DNA from: a virus
Virus record (IMG/VR): IMGVR_UViG_3300042881_000447
Span: 1-24,031 of that record
DNA: 24,031 nt
Direction: 5' to 3' (one strand)
The position numbers and the translations under genes are program-made. The notes beneath the pieces were generated by a model, which did no database searches, was not told where the DNA came from, and saw only the letters and a list, made by a program, of their open reading frames with translations. Positions within the stretch are counted from its first letter, which is position 1. The number at the start of each line of letters is the position of its first letter. Below, piece by piece: positions 8,481 through 15,443 of this stretch.

Positions 8481-9518
8481 ATGGCATTGACAAAAGTAAA
8501 CGCGGAAATGTTATCCGCAACTGGAACAAAAGACGCAACAACATTTTTGCGGGGAGACAACACGTTTGCTGTTGTTGCGGTAACTCCGACGGCGGTAAGT
8601 GATCAAGCAAATTCAAGCACTGGGTATTTTCAAGTCCCAGCAGGAACAACTGCACAAAGACCATCTTCACCAACTGTTGGTATGCAACGCTGGAACACAA
8701 CGCTTGGCGCAATGGAGTACTGGACAGGATTCGCATGGAGCCAGCAATTTGTTGCTCAATATGTCAGCGACTATTTACTTGTTGGTGGTGGCGGCGCTGG
8801 TGGTAACTATGGTGGCGGCGGTGGTGCTGGCGGGTATTTATCTGCAACAACCTTTGTACTTTCTACAGGCACAAATTACACCATTACGATTGGCGCTGGA
8901 GGTGCTGGCGCTTCTGGTGCTCCTAGAAATGGAGGTAACGGCATAGCCTCTGTATTTGGAATTATTGCTACAGCTATTGGTGGTGGCGGTGGCGGTGGAA
9001 ATGATCCAGCAACAACATTAGCCCATTCTGGCGCATCTGGCGGTTCAGGTGGTGGAGCATCTTTTCAAAATGCAAGTGGTACTTATGGCAGTGGGACGGC
9101 TGGGCAAGGTAATAATGGTGGCTCGTCCAACGGTCAAAGTGGTAATAGTAACCGAGGCGGCGGTGGTGGTGGTGCTAGTCAAGCAGGTATAAGCGGGTCA
9201 AGTACTGGTAATGGCGGTGCAGGTTCAACTTGGTTAAACGGCACAACCTATGCGGGTGGCGGTGGTGGTGGTGGTTCTGCCTTGACAAACTCTTCTGGCG
9301 GTTCTGGGGGCGGTGGTAATTTTGGTAATCCTGGAGCAGCTAATACTGGCGGCGGCGGTGCTAGTGGAAATGATAATGCGGCATCAAGTAAAAACGGTGG
9401 CTCTGGCGTATTTATCGTTCGTTACCTTGGCGCACAACGCGGCACAGGAGGTACGGTAACTTCTGCTGGTGGTTACACATATCACACATTTACATCATCT
9501 GGCACATTTACTGGATAA
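8481..9518 (+). CDS. Glycine-rich tail tip/adhesin, paralogue of the fibre C terminus
   Basis: A 345-residue protein that reproduces the tip module of the preceding fibre as a separate gene. Residues ~13-100 align with residues ~700-790 of the fibre: both contain ATGT-ATTFL-GD-TF, then VTPTAVSDQ, STGYF, PAGTTA-RP-SP and a YLLV/YLIV-GGGAGG entry into the glycine-rich part. Both end in a TFTSSG strand. Residues ~98-305 are dominated by Gly runs. By analogy with free-standing distal adhesins such as T-even gp38, it may bind the fibre tip and contact the receptor; this is inference. AAGGA at 8470-8474 overlaps the upstream stop codon and lies 6 nt from the ATG, so the two genes are translated as a pair. 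Confidence 0.8.
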   Translation: MALTKVNAEMLSATGTKDATTFLRGDNTFAVVAVTPTAVSDQANSSTGYFQVPAGTTAQRPSSPTVGMQRWNTTLGAMEYWTGFAWSQQFVAQYVSDYLLVGGGGAGGNYGGGGGAGGYLSATTFVLSTGTNYTITIGAGGAGASGAPRNGGNGIASVFGIIATAIGGGGGGGNDPATTLAHSGASGGSGGGASFQNASGTYGSGTAGQGNNGGSSNGQSGNSNRGGGGGGASQAGISGSSTGNGGAGSTWLNGTTYAGGGGGGGSALTNSSGGSGGGGNFGNPGAANTGGGGASGNDNAASSKNGGSGVFIVRYLGAQRGTGGTVTSAGGYTYHTFTSSGTFTG

Positions 9519-9530
9519 CAGGAGAAACAC

Positions 9531-9893
9531 ATGACACATTTTGCAAAAGTAAACAACGGCATCGTCGAGCAAGTTATTGTCGCCGAACCAGAATTCTTTG
9601 ACACGTTTGTGGACTCAAGTCCAGGTCAATGGATTCAGACTTCATACAACACGCATGGCGGCGTTCACGCTAACGGCGGCACACCATTGCGTAAGAACTA
9701 CGCTGGAGTCGGTTTTAGCTACGACGCAACACGCGATGCATTTATTCCACCAAAGCCATACGCAAGTTGGACGTTGAACGACAGTACATGTTTATGGGAT
9801 TGCCCGGTTGCTATGCCAACTGAAGGCGGCCCTTACACATGGAACGAATCAACGCAGGCATGGGATGCCATTCCTGAAACACCAGGTGCATGA
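9531..9893 (+). CDS. Small conserved tail-module protein (120 aa)
   Basis: A short soluble protein of a type I recognise from many phages next to fibre genes, usually unnamed. Its marks are an N-terminal strand pattern (FAKVNNGIVEQVIVAE), a central LRKNYAGVGFSYD, a FIPPKPYASW motif and a C-terminal YTWNESTQAWD. It contains no catalytic motif. Position directly after the fibre and tip genes suggests a virion component or a fibre assembly factor; that is inference. An AGGAG lies 7 nt before the ATG. Its stop overlaps the next start in an ATGA arrangement, so the next gene is probably translationally coupled. Confidence 0.8.
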   Translation: MTHFAKVNNGIVEQVIVAEPEFFDTFVDSSPGQWIQTSYNTHGGVHANGGTPLRKNYAGVGFSYDATRDAFIPPKPYASWTLNDSTCLWDCPVAMPTEGGPYTWNESTQAWDAIPETPGA

Positions 9894-10159
9894 TGGATCA
9901 AATGATTTTCAATTGGGCCATCGCTGCTGCTGGTGCGCTGGGAGGCTGGATCCTAAAAGTCATTTGGGATGCAATTGTGGAACTTAAAAAAGACGTTCAA
10001 CGAATGGACTCAAAAATGCATGAGGACTTCGTTCGTCGAGATGATTTCAAAGAAGCGGTGAGCGACATCAAGCAAGACATGAAAGAGGGTTTTGTGAAGA
10101 TGGATCGGACTCTAGGCTTAATCTTTAAAAAGCTGGAAAGCAAGGAAGATAAGGACTAG
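9890..10159 (+). CDS. Small membrane-anchored coiled-coil protein (89 aa)
   Basis: An N-terminal hydrophobic segment (about residues 6-26, FNWAIAAAGALGGWILKVIW) is followed by a highly charged amphipathic helix rich in Lys, Asp and Glu to the end. The topology is one membrane helix with a long coiled coil. It opens the lysis-side cluster, where spanin-like or holin-associated proteins are common, but no diagnostic motif fixes its job. It overlaps the upstream stop by 4 nt; a second in-frame ATG lies one codon later at 9893. Confidence 0.75.
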   Translation: MMDQMIFNWAIAAAGALGGWILKVIWDAIVELKKDVQRMDSKMHEDFVRRDDFKEAVSDIKQDMKEGFVKMDRTLGLIFKKLESKEDKD

Positions 10160-10163
10160 AAAT

Positions 10164-10613
10164 GTGCCAGATCCATTTGGAATAACTGACGGAGTAAAGG
10201 CTCTATCTAGTTCATTAGACGCTACAAGAGAAGCCACAAAAGGTTTATCTAAAAGTATTGAACAGATACAGAACGACGCTTCTGATGTAGCACAGAAAAA
10301 AGCACAAGAAAGAAGACGGGAAGCCAGAGAAGCAGAGTTTAGAAAGCAACATGCACTAATCAAAGCTCTTGATGAATGGCGGCGCAAGAAGCAAATCTCT
10401 GATGAAGAGGCAAAGTTAAAGATTGATTTTGTAAAGAAGCACGGTGCAAAAGAGTGGGAGTATGTTTTAAAACTCAAGCTCGACATAGAAAACTTGGAGA
10501 GAAAAAACAATGAAGACTTTCAACATGATCTTAAAGACGTTAGGCGAGTACAGTTTATGTGCTTTGCACTGGCTGCAATCATTGCCTGGTACCTTACTTG
10601 GGGTATTAAATAA
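10164..10613 (+). CDS. Coiled-coil protein with a C-terminal membrane anchor (149 aa), GTG start
   Basis: The start is GTG at 10164: AAGGA at 10151-10155 sits 8 nt before it, and the overlapping ATG at 10162 gives only a 7-codon peptide. Most of the protein is charged helix (runs of Lys, Arg, Glu and Gln from ~45 to 125). It ends in a membrane helix (about residues 130-147, FALAAIIAWYLTW) only two residues from the C terminus, so it is tail-anchored. Two genes downstream is another tail-anchored coiled-coil protein of similar build. The role is unknown; the lysis module context suggests action at the envelope. Confidence 0.75.
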   Translation: MPDPFGITDGVKALSSSLDATREATKGLSKSIEQIQNDASDVAQKKAQERRREAREAEFRKQHALIKALDEWRRKKQISDEEAKLKIDFVKKHGAKEWEYVLKLKLDIENLERKNNEDFQHDLKDVRRVQFMCFALAAIIAWYLTWGIK

Positions 10614-10663
10614 ATGGAAATCAAAATTCTAGTTTAGATTTTTGCAGTAAACAAAAGCAAGTA

Positions 10664-10789
10664 ATGATTGAAGAGGCACCGTTACCCCCCCCACCGCCTG
10701 CTATTGTTTACTATCAATGCGTGCGATGGACTTGGACAGGAGATGTGTACAACAGGAAAGTTACTTGCCTTGAGTGGGTAAAAAAATGA
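10664..10789 (+). CDS. 41-residue protein, Pro-rich then Trp/Cys-rich
   Basis: A small gene. Its sequence begins MIEEAPLPPPPPAIVYYQ and then has CVRWTWTGDVYNRK and a final CLEW motif. I recognise this Trp/Cys motif from other phage lysis or tail clusters, though I know of no assigned function. The stop codon overlaps the next gene's ATG (ATGA at 10786-10789), typical of translational coupling, and this supports real translation. The ribosome-binding site before the ATG is weak. The frame stays open upstream to 10610 with no better start, so the gene may have lost its original 5' end or rely on readthrough from the gene before it. Confidence 0.6.
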   Translation: MIEEAPLPPPPPAIVYYQCVRWTWTGDVYNRKVTCLEWVKK

Positions 10790-11313
10790 TTGATCCAATC
10801 ACCGCTTTTGCAGCAGCCCAGGCCGCGGTGGCTGGCGTTAAAGCCGCCGTTAATTTATACAAAGAAGCCAAGTCTGTAGGCAGTGACATAGGATCGATAG
10901 GGCATGAAATTAGTCGCGGCCTTGGTAAATTCTTTGAAGCACAAGAAGCAGTATGCAAAGCCGGGCAAGACATTGAAGGCAAGGTAATTAAGACAAAGTC
11001 GGTTGATGTGCAAGCGTTTGAAAATGTAATGCGTATCAGGCAACTACAGCAGTTTGAGCAAGAACTTAAAGAGCTTTTGATTTATCACACTCCAATGGCC
11101 GGGTTGTGGGAAGACTTTCAACTTGAGCGTCGTAAGATCAGAGAAGCAAAAGCTGAAGAGGAAAGAGTTGAGCGAAACCGAATTGCAAAAATTGAGAAAG
11201 CAAAAAGAAAGCTTGCAGAAGATGTACAGTTTTACGGAATCATTGGTGGATTCATTGTGTTTTCAGTGAGCATGTTTGCCTGGTTCTTTTCATGGTTGAT
11301 AGATAACAAGTGA
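10786..11313 (+). CDS. Tail-anchored coiled-coil phage protein (175 aa)
   Basis: Begins MIDPITAFAAAQAAVAGVKA, an N-terminal signature I associate with a widespread unnamed phage family. A middle region with LQQFEQELKELLIYHTP is followed by a long charged helix (about residues 112-145, rich in Arg, Glu, Lys and Ala). The C-terminal membrane helix (about 150-170, YGIIGGFIVFSVSMFAWFF) is followed by only a few polar residues. The ATG at 10786 overlaps the stop of the 41-residue gene, which argues for this start over the GTG at 10774. The function is unknown; an envelope role at lysis or in DNA ejection is inference. Confidence 0.8.
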   Translation: MIDPITAFAAAQAAVAGVKAAVNLYKEAKSVGSDIGSIGHEISRGLGKFFEAQEAVCKAGQDIEGKVIKTKSVDVQAFENVMRIRQLQQFEQELKELLIYHTPMAGLWEDFQLERRKIREAKAEEERVERNRIAKIEKAKRKLAEDVQFYGIIGGFIVFSVSMFAWFFSWLIDNK

Positions 11314-11320
11314 GGTATAT

Positions 11321-11695
11321 ATGTCAGAAAATAAATTAGAAGACTTGCCTGTAGAGTCTGCAAAAGAAGTGGCTGGCAAAGCCATTGGCAAACACGGGCT
11401 GGTTTACATCACAATTATTGTTGCAATGGGCGTAGGCGCTTCCATCGTTTTAGAAGAAGGCAAGATGGCTGCCGTTATGGGATTGCTTGGCGCATCTTTA
11501 ACAGCTTTAATTTCAATGCTTAACAGTGTTGCTGGCGCAAACCCAAAACAAGAAAGGCCAGAGTTTGAAATCATGAAAGAATTGATTGCGCGTTTAGATG
11601 GGATGGCTGATCGCGACCCAATGAGCGTTCAAATTGAAGGTGACAAAATTACGGTTCGCAAGGGCGACAACGAAACAATTATGGGACGCAAATAA
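11321..11695 (+). CDS. Two-helix membrane protein (124 aa), holin-like candidate
   Basis: Two hydrophobic segments (about residues 28-46, YITIIVAMGVGASIVL, and 50-70, AAVMGLLGASLTALISMLN) are joined by a short charged turn and followed by a ~50-residue soluble C-terminal tail. This is holin- or antiholin-like topology, and it lies immediately before a better holin candidate, only one base from that gene's start. GAGG at 11312-11315 precedes the ATG. No family-level motif separates holin from antiholin or another small membrane protein. Confidence 0.7.
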   Translation: MSENKLEDLPVESAKEVAGKAIGKHGLVYITIIVAMGVGASIVLEEGKMAAVMGLLGASLTALISMLNSVAGANPKQERPEFEIMKELIARLDGMADRDPMSVQIEGDKITVRKGDNETIMGRK

Positions 11696-11696
11696 A

Positions 11697-12200
11697 ATGG
11701 ACACATTACTTACAATACTTAAAAGCGCGGCACCGTTGCTGGCGACCGCAGTTGCAGGCCCGGCAGGCGGCCTTGCCGTTGGCTGGATTGCAGACAAGCT
11801 AGGCATCCCTGACTCAACAATTGAAGGCGTTACAAAAGCCCTTACAGGCAATCCAGAGATGACAATGAAGCTTAAAGAGCTTGACCTGGAATACGCCAAG
11901 ATGGATGCGGCTGACCGTGACTCTGCGCGCCAGGCTTATGCTGCTGTAGCTACATCTGAAAATGCAACAAGCTTTGAAAAAATGGTGGTGCCTGTTCTTG
12001 CCCTTGGCGTGGTTGGCCTGGCATTCCTATTGATTGGTGTGTTGATGTTTGTTAACACTCCAGGCGATCAGCAACAGATTATTATTTTTGCTTTAGGATT
12101 TATCACAAGCGCTGCGGGCCAGGTGCTTTCTTTTTATTTTGGTTCAAGCCAGGGTTCAAAAGACAAAACAGAAGAGATTAAAGGAATGCTTAAAAGATGA
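11697..12200 (+). CDS. Holin, 3TM (GTA holin) type
   Basis: Probable holin that permeabilises the inner membrane so the endolysin can reach the cell wall. Features typical of the 3TM/GTA-type holin family: a hydrophobic N terminus (about residues 4-30, Ala/Gly/Leu-rich), a charged loop with LDLEYAKMDAADRDSARQ, a second membrane helix (~98-121), a third (~129-150), and the closing signature SFYFGSSQGSKDKTE. The ATG at 11697 was chosen because it follows the upstream stop by one base; the longer in-frame extension overlaps the previous gene. The stop overlaps the endolysin start by 4 nt, the usual holin-endolysin coupling. Confidence 0.82.
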   Translation: MDTLLTILKSAAPLLATAVAGPAGGLAVGWIADKLGIPDSTIEGVTKALTGNPEMTMKLKELDLEYAKMDAADRDSARQAYAAVATSENATSFEKMVVPVLALGVVGLAFLLIGVLMFVNTPGDQQQIIIFALGFITSAAGQVLSFYFGSSQGSKDKTEEIKGMLKR

Positions 12201-12667
12201 CACAGTTAACAGAACACTTTAGCCTGGAAGAGCTAACGCACACAGATCACCGCGAGTTGGATAACACCCCGACAACGGCAGAAAAGTGTATGATCGATGG
12301 CAAGGAAGTTACGGTTAATGCGTACGGCAACATGCTGCGCTTGGCCGTATTTCTGGAAGAGGTTAAAAAGATTCTAGGTGGTAAGCCGGTCATGATTAAC
12401 AGTGGCTTTAGATCTTTGGCCGTGAACGCTGCGGTTGGATCTAAAAATACCAGTGATCATCGACGGGGTTGCGCGGCAGACATCCGTGTACCAGGCATGA
12501 CGCCTGACCAGGTTGTTCGCGCCATCATTGCAAGCGATTTGCCATACCAACAAGTCATCCGAGAATTTGATCGGTGGACTCATGTGGCTATGGTCACGAA
12601 TGAAGGCGACGCGCCTAAAAAATCAAAGTTGATTATTGATAAAACAGGCACGCGCCAATTCGTTTAA
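12197..12667 (+). CDS. Endolysin, peptidase M15 (D-Ala-D-Ala carboxypeptidase-like)
   Basis: A 156-residue zinc peptidase expected to cut peptide stems or cross-links of peptidoglycan at the end of infection. The fold is the compact Peptidase_M15 type. An N-terminal FSLEELTHTDH is followed by INSGFRS and then the metal site SDHRRGCAADI, with zinc ligands H88 and D95, and H129 in a WTHVA motif. There is no signal peptide or cell-wall-binding domain, so export should depend on the holin encoded just upstream, whose stop overlaps this start. The gene is the last of the rightward lysis cluster and is followed by two hairpins. Confidence 0.9.
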   Translation: MTQLTEHFSLEELTHTDHRELDNTPTTAEKCMIDGKEVTVNAYGNMLRLAVFLEEVKKILGGKPVMINSGFRSLAVNAAVGSKNTSDHRRGCAADIRVPGMTPDQVVRAIIASDLPYQQVIREFDRWTHVAMVTNEGDAPKKSKLIIDKTGTRQFV

Positions 12668-12673
12668 GTCTCC

Positions 12674-12717
12674 CTCTTTGCGGCAGTTGCCAGACTCACA
12701 AATTCAGTCGCAAAGAG
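12674..12717. repeat. 9-bp perfect inverted repeat after the endolysin gene
   Basis: CTCTTTGCG at 12674-12682 pairs perfectly with CGCAAAGAG at 12709-12717 around a 26-nt interior. The interior holds smaller complementary pairs (GGC/GCC and GACT/AGTC). Three T residues follow, then the terminator hairpin. It could be a second 3' hairpin protecting the mRNA, a protein site, or an attachment core; there is no integrase nearby to favour the last. Confidence 0.6.
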
Positions 12718-12722
12718 TTTGA

Positions 12723-12751
12723 CCCCAGGCCAAAAACCTGGGGTTTTTTTT
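12723..12751 (+). terminator. Rho-independent terminator of the structural/lysis operon
   Basis: A perfect 7-bp stem (CCCCAGG at 12723-12729, CCTGGGG at 12737-12743) encloses a 7-nt loop and is followed by eight T residues. It ends rightward transcription after the endolysin. The T run touches the stop codon of the convergent lipoprotein gene; read leftward, the hairpin has no T run, so it is one-directional by this criterion. Confidence 0.93.
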
Positions 12752-13007
12752 ACCACTTCGGAGCGCAAGTAACATCGATGACGACCTCGGTTGTGTAGCC
12801 ATTGATCTTGCGCTTGCCGTACAGCATGACACCACGCAGGCCATTAGTTTCACACTCTCGCACGCCAACAATGACTTCGTTCCTGGTCATTGGTTGTACA
12901 TGCTTGTCGATGATTAACTCTTGCTCAACTGCCTTCGGCGGGGCGCTTGTTGAAGAGCATGCCGAAAGCAGCCCCAGCAAACAAACTACTAAAAGTAATT
13001 TCTTCAT
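12750..13007 (-). CDS. Small predicted lipoprotein (85 aa)
   Basis: A classical lipoprotein signal: MKK, a hydrophobic core LLLVVCLLGLL, then the lipobox LSAC with Cys17 as the likely acylated residue. The mature part has ~68 residues, with RECETNGLRGVMLYGKRKINGY and a C-terminal VIDVTC, so two Cys may form a disulfide in the periplasm. It is the last gene of the leftward recombination operon and has a clear AAAGGGAG ribosome-binding site. Roles to consider are superinfection exclusion or another envelope change early in infection, or an outer-membrane spanin-like part; nothing in the sequence decides. It looks phage-encoded rather than a stray host gene because it is embedded in the operon. 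Confidence 0.82.
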   Translation of the reverse strand: MKKLLLVVCLLGLLSACSSTSAPPKAVEQELIIDKHVQPMTRNEVIVGVRECETNGLRGVMLYGKRKINGYTTEVVIDVTCAPKW

Positions 13008-13019
13008 GGGACTCCCTTT

Positions 13020-13214
13020 CTAATTTTCGGTTACGAATCGATTGCTTCGCTCAAAGGACTCAATGTCCTCCACGCGATAGCGGACTTCTGAATTACGGCC
13101 TTCGCCCAACTTGATATAGGTGGGGCCGGTGTTGGCAACACGCCACTTTCGCAGGGTGTTGTCGGCAATTTTCCAGCGCTCACAGAGTTCCTTCGGTGTC
13201 AGTAGCTGCGACAT
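13020..13214 (-). CDS. Small HTH DNA-binding protein, excisionase/MerR-like (64 aa)
   Basis: A single winged helix-turn-helix of the helix-turn-helix_17/excisionase type: LLTPKELCERWKIADNTLRKWR forms the HTH, followed by a GPTYIKLGEGRNSEVRYRVED wing and an EDIESFER end. The start is the ATG at 13214, preceded by AGGAGG at 13220-13225 with a 5-nt spacer; a longer version without such a site is unlikely. It overlaps the 3' end of recT by 35 nt. It may act as a recombination directionality factor or a transcription regulator; no integrase is visible in the window. Confidence 0.8.
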   Translation of the reverse strand: MSQLLTPKELCERWKIADNTLRKWRVANTGPTYIKLGEGRNSEVRYRVEDIESFERSNRFVTEN

Positions 13215-14037
13215 GATTGCCCTCCTGAATAATTTCACCGGTTGACGGTTCTATGACTTCGCTAGAACGATCCGCAATAGACCTCTTTAAACGGGCTATA
13301 GGCGCTTTTTGCTCCTCGGGTGGGGGCGTGATATTGATCGGTTCTTTGCGCTCGACCTGGACGAATCCTGACGCCTCGTTGTCAGATTCAAAGACCTGGT
13401 CAACGTCGGCGCTAGATGGCAAGCGCTTGGCCATGCGACGGATCACAGTCTTCTTGGCCATCTCATCCCACCACTCAACCCAGGGGCCAAACTTGCCGGC
13501 CTTGCTGGATGCCCTAACCTTCTCAACGTCGGCCACGCTCATTACCTCACGGTATATTGCGCCGTCCTTGGTCTTGGCCACAGCGTAAACAGCAATAGGC
13601 TTGCCGCGGTCGTCACCCAGGAATGGCTTGTGAACGATATTCTCGTTGTCACCTAACTCGTACTCAAAGTGATCCTTGTCGTACGCTACCTGGGCGCTGA
13701 TGCTGGCCAACTCACCAGAGTTGCGGATCTTTTTCAAGATGCCACCAACCATTGGCATGTACTGGACTTTCTTGCCGTCCTTGGTATTGAAGATGACGGG
13801 CGCGGCTTCCCGGCCATCAAGCAGCAAACCATCCTGGGCTGCCTTCATGCATGCGCCAAGCAGGCTGCGGCGGTCGGCCTGGAGTAGATCCGGGTTCATC
13901 TGCACCGCGGTAAGGGTAGTGCGAATAAACTTCTCGACCGGGATTTGTGGTGGCAGGGCTGCTGCAAACTCTGGCTGCATCTTGACTAGAGTGCCGCGCA
14001 TAGCTTCCATTGGTGTGATTTCTGTTCCAGTAGTCAT
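13180..14037 (-). CDS. recT: RecT-family single-strand annealing protein
   Basis: A 285-residue phage recombinase that binds 3' single-stranded tails made by the partner exonuclease and anneals them to homologous strands. RecT signatures in order: PVEKFIRTTLTAVQMNP, then SLLGACMKAAQDGL-LDGREA (residues ~58-80), the central VQYMPMVGGILKKIRNSGE (~91-109), a DHFEYELG strand, GPWVEWWDEMAKKTVIRRM (~183-201), and a long polar tail (~225-285) typical of the variable C terminus. AAGGAA precedes the ATG. The start overlaps the stop of the small gene upstream by 4 nt, and the YqaJ-type exonuclease lies just before that, giving an exonuclease-annealase operon. Confidence 0.95.
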   Translation of the reverse strand: MTTGTEITPMEAMRGTLVKMQPEFAAALPPQIPVEKFIRTTLTAVQMNPDLLQADRRSLLGACMKAAQDGLLLDGREAAPVIFNTKDGKKVQYMPMVGGILKKIRNSGELASISAQVAYDKDHFEYELGDNENIVHKPFLGDDRGKPIAVYAVAKTKDGAIYREVMSVADVEKVRASSKAGKFGPWVEWWDEMAKKTVIRRMAKRLPSSADVDQVFESDNEASGFVQVERKEPINITPPPEEQKAPIARLKRSIADRSSEVIEPSTGEIIQEGNHVAATDTEGTL

Positions 14038-14261
14038 GATTTTTTTCCTTCAGTTAAAAGATCTGATTGCTCGGGGATTGTTGTTGCTACCTCAACGCTT
14101 GCGCCTTGGCCCATCATTGCAGCGACGTCAATTGCCTTGGCTACGTCGATCTGATAAAGCTTGCCGGCAATGTGTCGCAATGCTTGCGCTTGACTTGATG
14201 CTTGCACCAGGTAGACGTTGCCTGCGCCTGCCACTTTGTAGATGCGTTGTTCTGATGCCAT
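14034..14261 (-). CDS. 75-residue unknown between exonuclease and recT
   Basis: A small soluble protein starting MASEQRIYKVAGAGNVYLVQ, with an alternating strand-like start followed by a helical AQALRHIAGKLYQIDVAKA region. No family function is known to me. It is 2 bp from the exonuclease stop and overlaps the recT start by 4 nt, so all three should be made together. Products of small genes in this position are plausible accessory factors for recombination; that is inference. A GAGG ribosome-binding site precedes the ATG. Confidence 0.75.
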   Translation of the reverse strand: MASEQRIYKVAGAGNVYLVQASSQAQALRHIAGKLYQIDVAKAIDVAAMMGQGASVEVATTIPEQSDLLTEGKKS

Positions 14262-14263
14262 GA

Positions 14264-15214
14264 TTAAGCCTCTTTCTTTGGAGTGAATCGGAAATTACGG
14301 AACCCTTTACGAGCGCCAATGTAGGTGCCAAGCAAGTCTGGGGTAACCAGAGTGCCAAGCGATTCTTTGGTTAAGCCACAAGAGATCGTGCCCAGGGGGC
14401 TAACCACCTTGCTGGCCTTGCCAATACGCTCCAGGATCTGTGCCTTGGTAGCGTCTTTGATGCCGTCCTGTTCTTTGATCATGCGAGTAAGGTACGCGTA
14501 CTGCTCAATCAATTCGTCCAGGCTGCTATCTGATTCTGCGACCAGGTTAGCGTCTGCATCTGCGTGCAGTTTTTTAATGATGAATTCAGCATCTGCGCTG
14601 TAGTCTGGAGATGGCGCTGTGTTATTCTTCACTTGTTCCCAGAACGCTTTTACGCGCTGGCGAATGTCCGCACCGATTGCCTTATCGCGATTTCGGAGGA
14701 CTATCTTTTGCTCATTTCCACCAACCAGGGCAACCAAGGCTGTCCACTCGTAGCCTGAAATTTCCATTTGATGTTGGATTTGTAGCTCGATGTGTTCCGG
14801 CGCTTCAATGTTTCCGGCCCCGTCATCGATCCAGGAGCGGCGGTATTGCAGGCCGTCTACGTTCTTGATTTCCATAATGCCTGGGCCGTCACTCTTGCTG
14901 TTGATTTGGAAGTCAAAGCTTGATCCGATCCTGGCGTCCATGTCACGCATGTACACGTTGAGCTTTGTAATATCCCAGCCCTGGTCTTCTGCTGCGCCAT
15001 GTGCAATGGCCGTTTCCAAGCGGTTGCCCCACTTCATTCGCTCGTTAGGTTCCAACCGAACCACGACTCTGTCGCGCTTGTTGTGGAATAACTCAAACTC
15101 TGTAAGGTAAGGCGACAACCCATACAGGGCAGACACCTCGGTGCTGGTCACGTCTACTGCGCGCTGCTGTAACCATTCTTCGTGGTCTTTAATTTCAATA
15201 GTTTCGATTGCCAT
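14264..15214 (-). CDS. YqaJ-family viral recombinase exonuclease
   Basis: A 316-residue PD-(D/E)XK nuclease of the YqaJ/lambda Exo type, expected to resect double-stranded ends so RecT can load. Seen in order: TSTEVSALYGLSPYLTEFELF (residues ~23-43), WGNRLE with E68, GSSFDFQI with D101, the core IMEIKNVD with E115 and K117, and a QIQHQMEISGYEW helix (~145-157), together giving the expected acidic residues, lysine and glutamine helix. The C-terminal ~100 residues include a helical ELIEQYAYLTRMIKEQ region. The start is the ATG at 15214 because GGAG lies 7 nt before it; a longer form from 15250 lacks a good site. The operon mates are recT and small genes. Confidence 0.92.
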   Translation of the reverse strand: MAIETIEIKDHEEWLQQRAVDVTSTEVSALYGLSPYLTEFELFHNKRDRVVVRLEPNERMKWGNRLETAIAHGAAEDQGWDITKLNVYMRDMDARIGSSFDFQINSKSDGPGIMEIKNVDGLQYRRSWIDDGAGNIEAPEHIELQIQHQMEISGYEWTALVALVGGNEQKIVLRNRDKAIGADIRQRVKAFWEQVKNNTAPSPDYSADAEFIIKKLHADADANLVAESDSSLDELIEQYAYLTRMIKEQDGIKDATKAQILERIGKASKVVSPLGTISCGLTKESLGTLVTPDLLGTYIGARKGFRNFRFTPKKEA

Positions 15215-15215
15215 A

Positions 15216-15443
15216 TCAATTCTCCATTTCGTTATGAATAGCTTCCTCAATTGAGGACTCCTCTTTTGTGGTCACCTTGCGCTCCAGCCACGGAGCAGAG
15301 CGGCCACGCCGGTCTAGGATTTCCCATTCCATATAAGTGCCACCAGGTTCGTCCCAAGTTTGTGGCTCGGTTTCGTAACTGATGACACCGATAAGGCAGG
15401 GGATGCCCGCGACACGGTGTTCTATTTCTGCGATGTAGTTCAC
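15216..15443 (-). CDS. Hypothetical early phage protein (~75 aa), GTG start
   Basis: Begins NYIAEIEHRVAGIPCLIGV and has a WEILDRRGR centre and a WLERKVT end, a pattern I recognise from unnamed early genes of other phages that lie close to recombination genes. The start is uncertain between two in-frame GTG codons (15449 and 15443). 15443 is preferred because it forms a 4-nt GTGA overlap with the upstream stop, while the other would add only two residues. No catalytic motif is visible. Its 3' end is 1 bp from the exonuclease start. Confidence 0.65.
   Translation of the reverse strand: MNYIAEIEHRVAGIPCLIGVISYETEPQTWDEPGGTYMEWEILDRRGRSAPWLERKVTTKEESSIEEAIHNEMEN

Noticed and set aside
7700-9500. 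Collagen-like protein or host-derived glycine-rich protein
   Set aside because: There is no regular Gly-X-Y pattern; the poly-Gly runs and flanking domains match phage adhesin tips, and the genes follow a T7-type fibre N terminus.
10162-10185. ATG at 10162 as the start of a gene
   Set aside because: It reaches a stop after 7 codons; the GTG at 10164 in another frame has the properly spaced ribosome-binding site.
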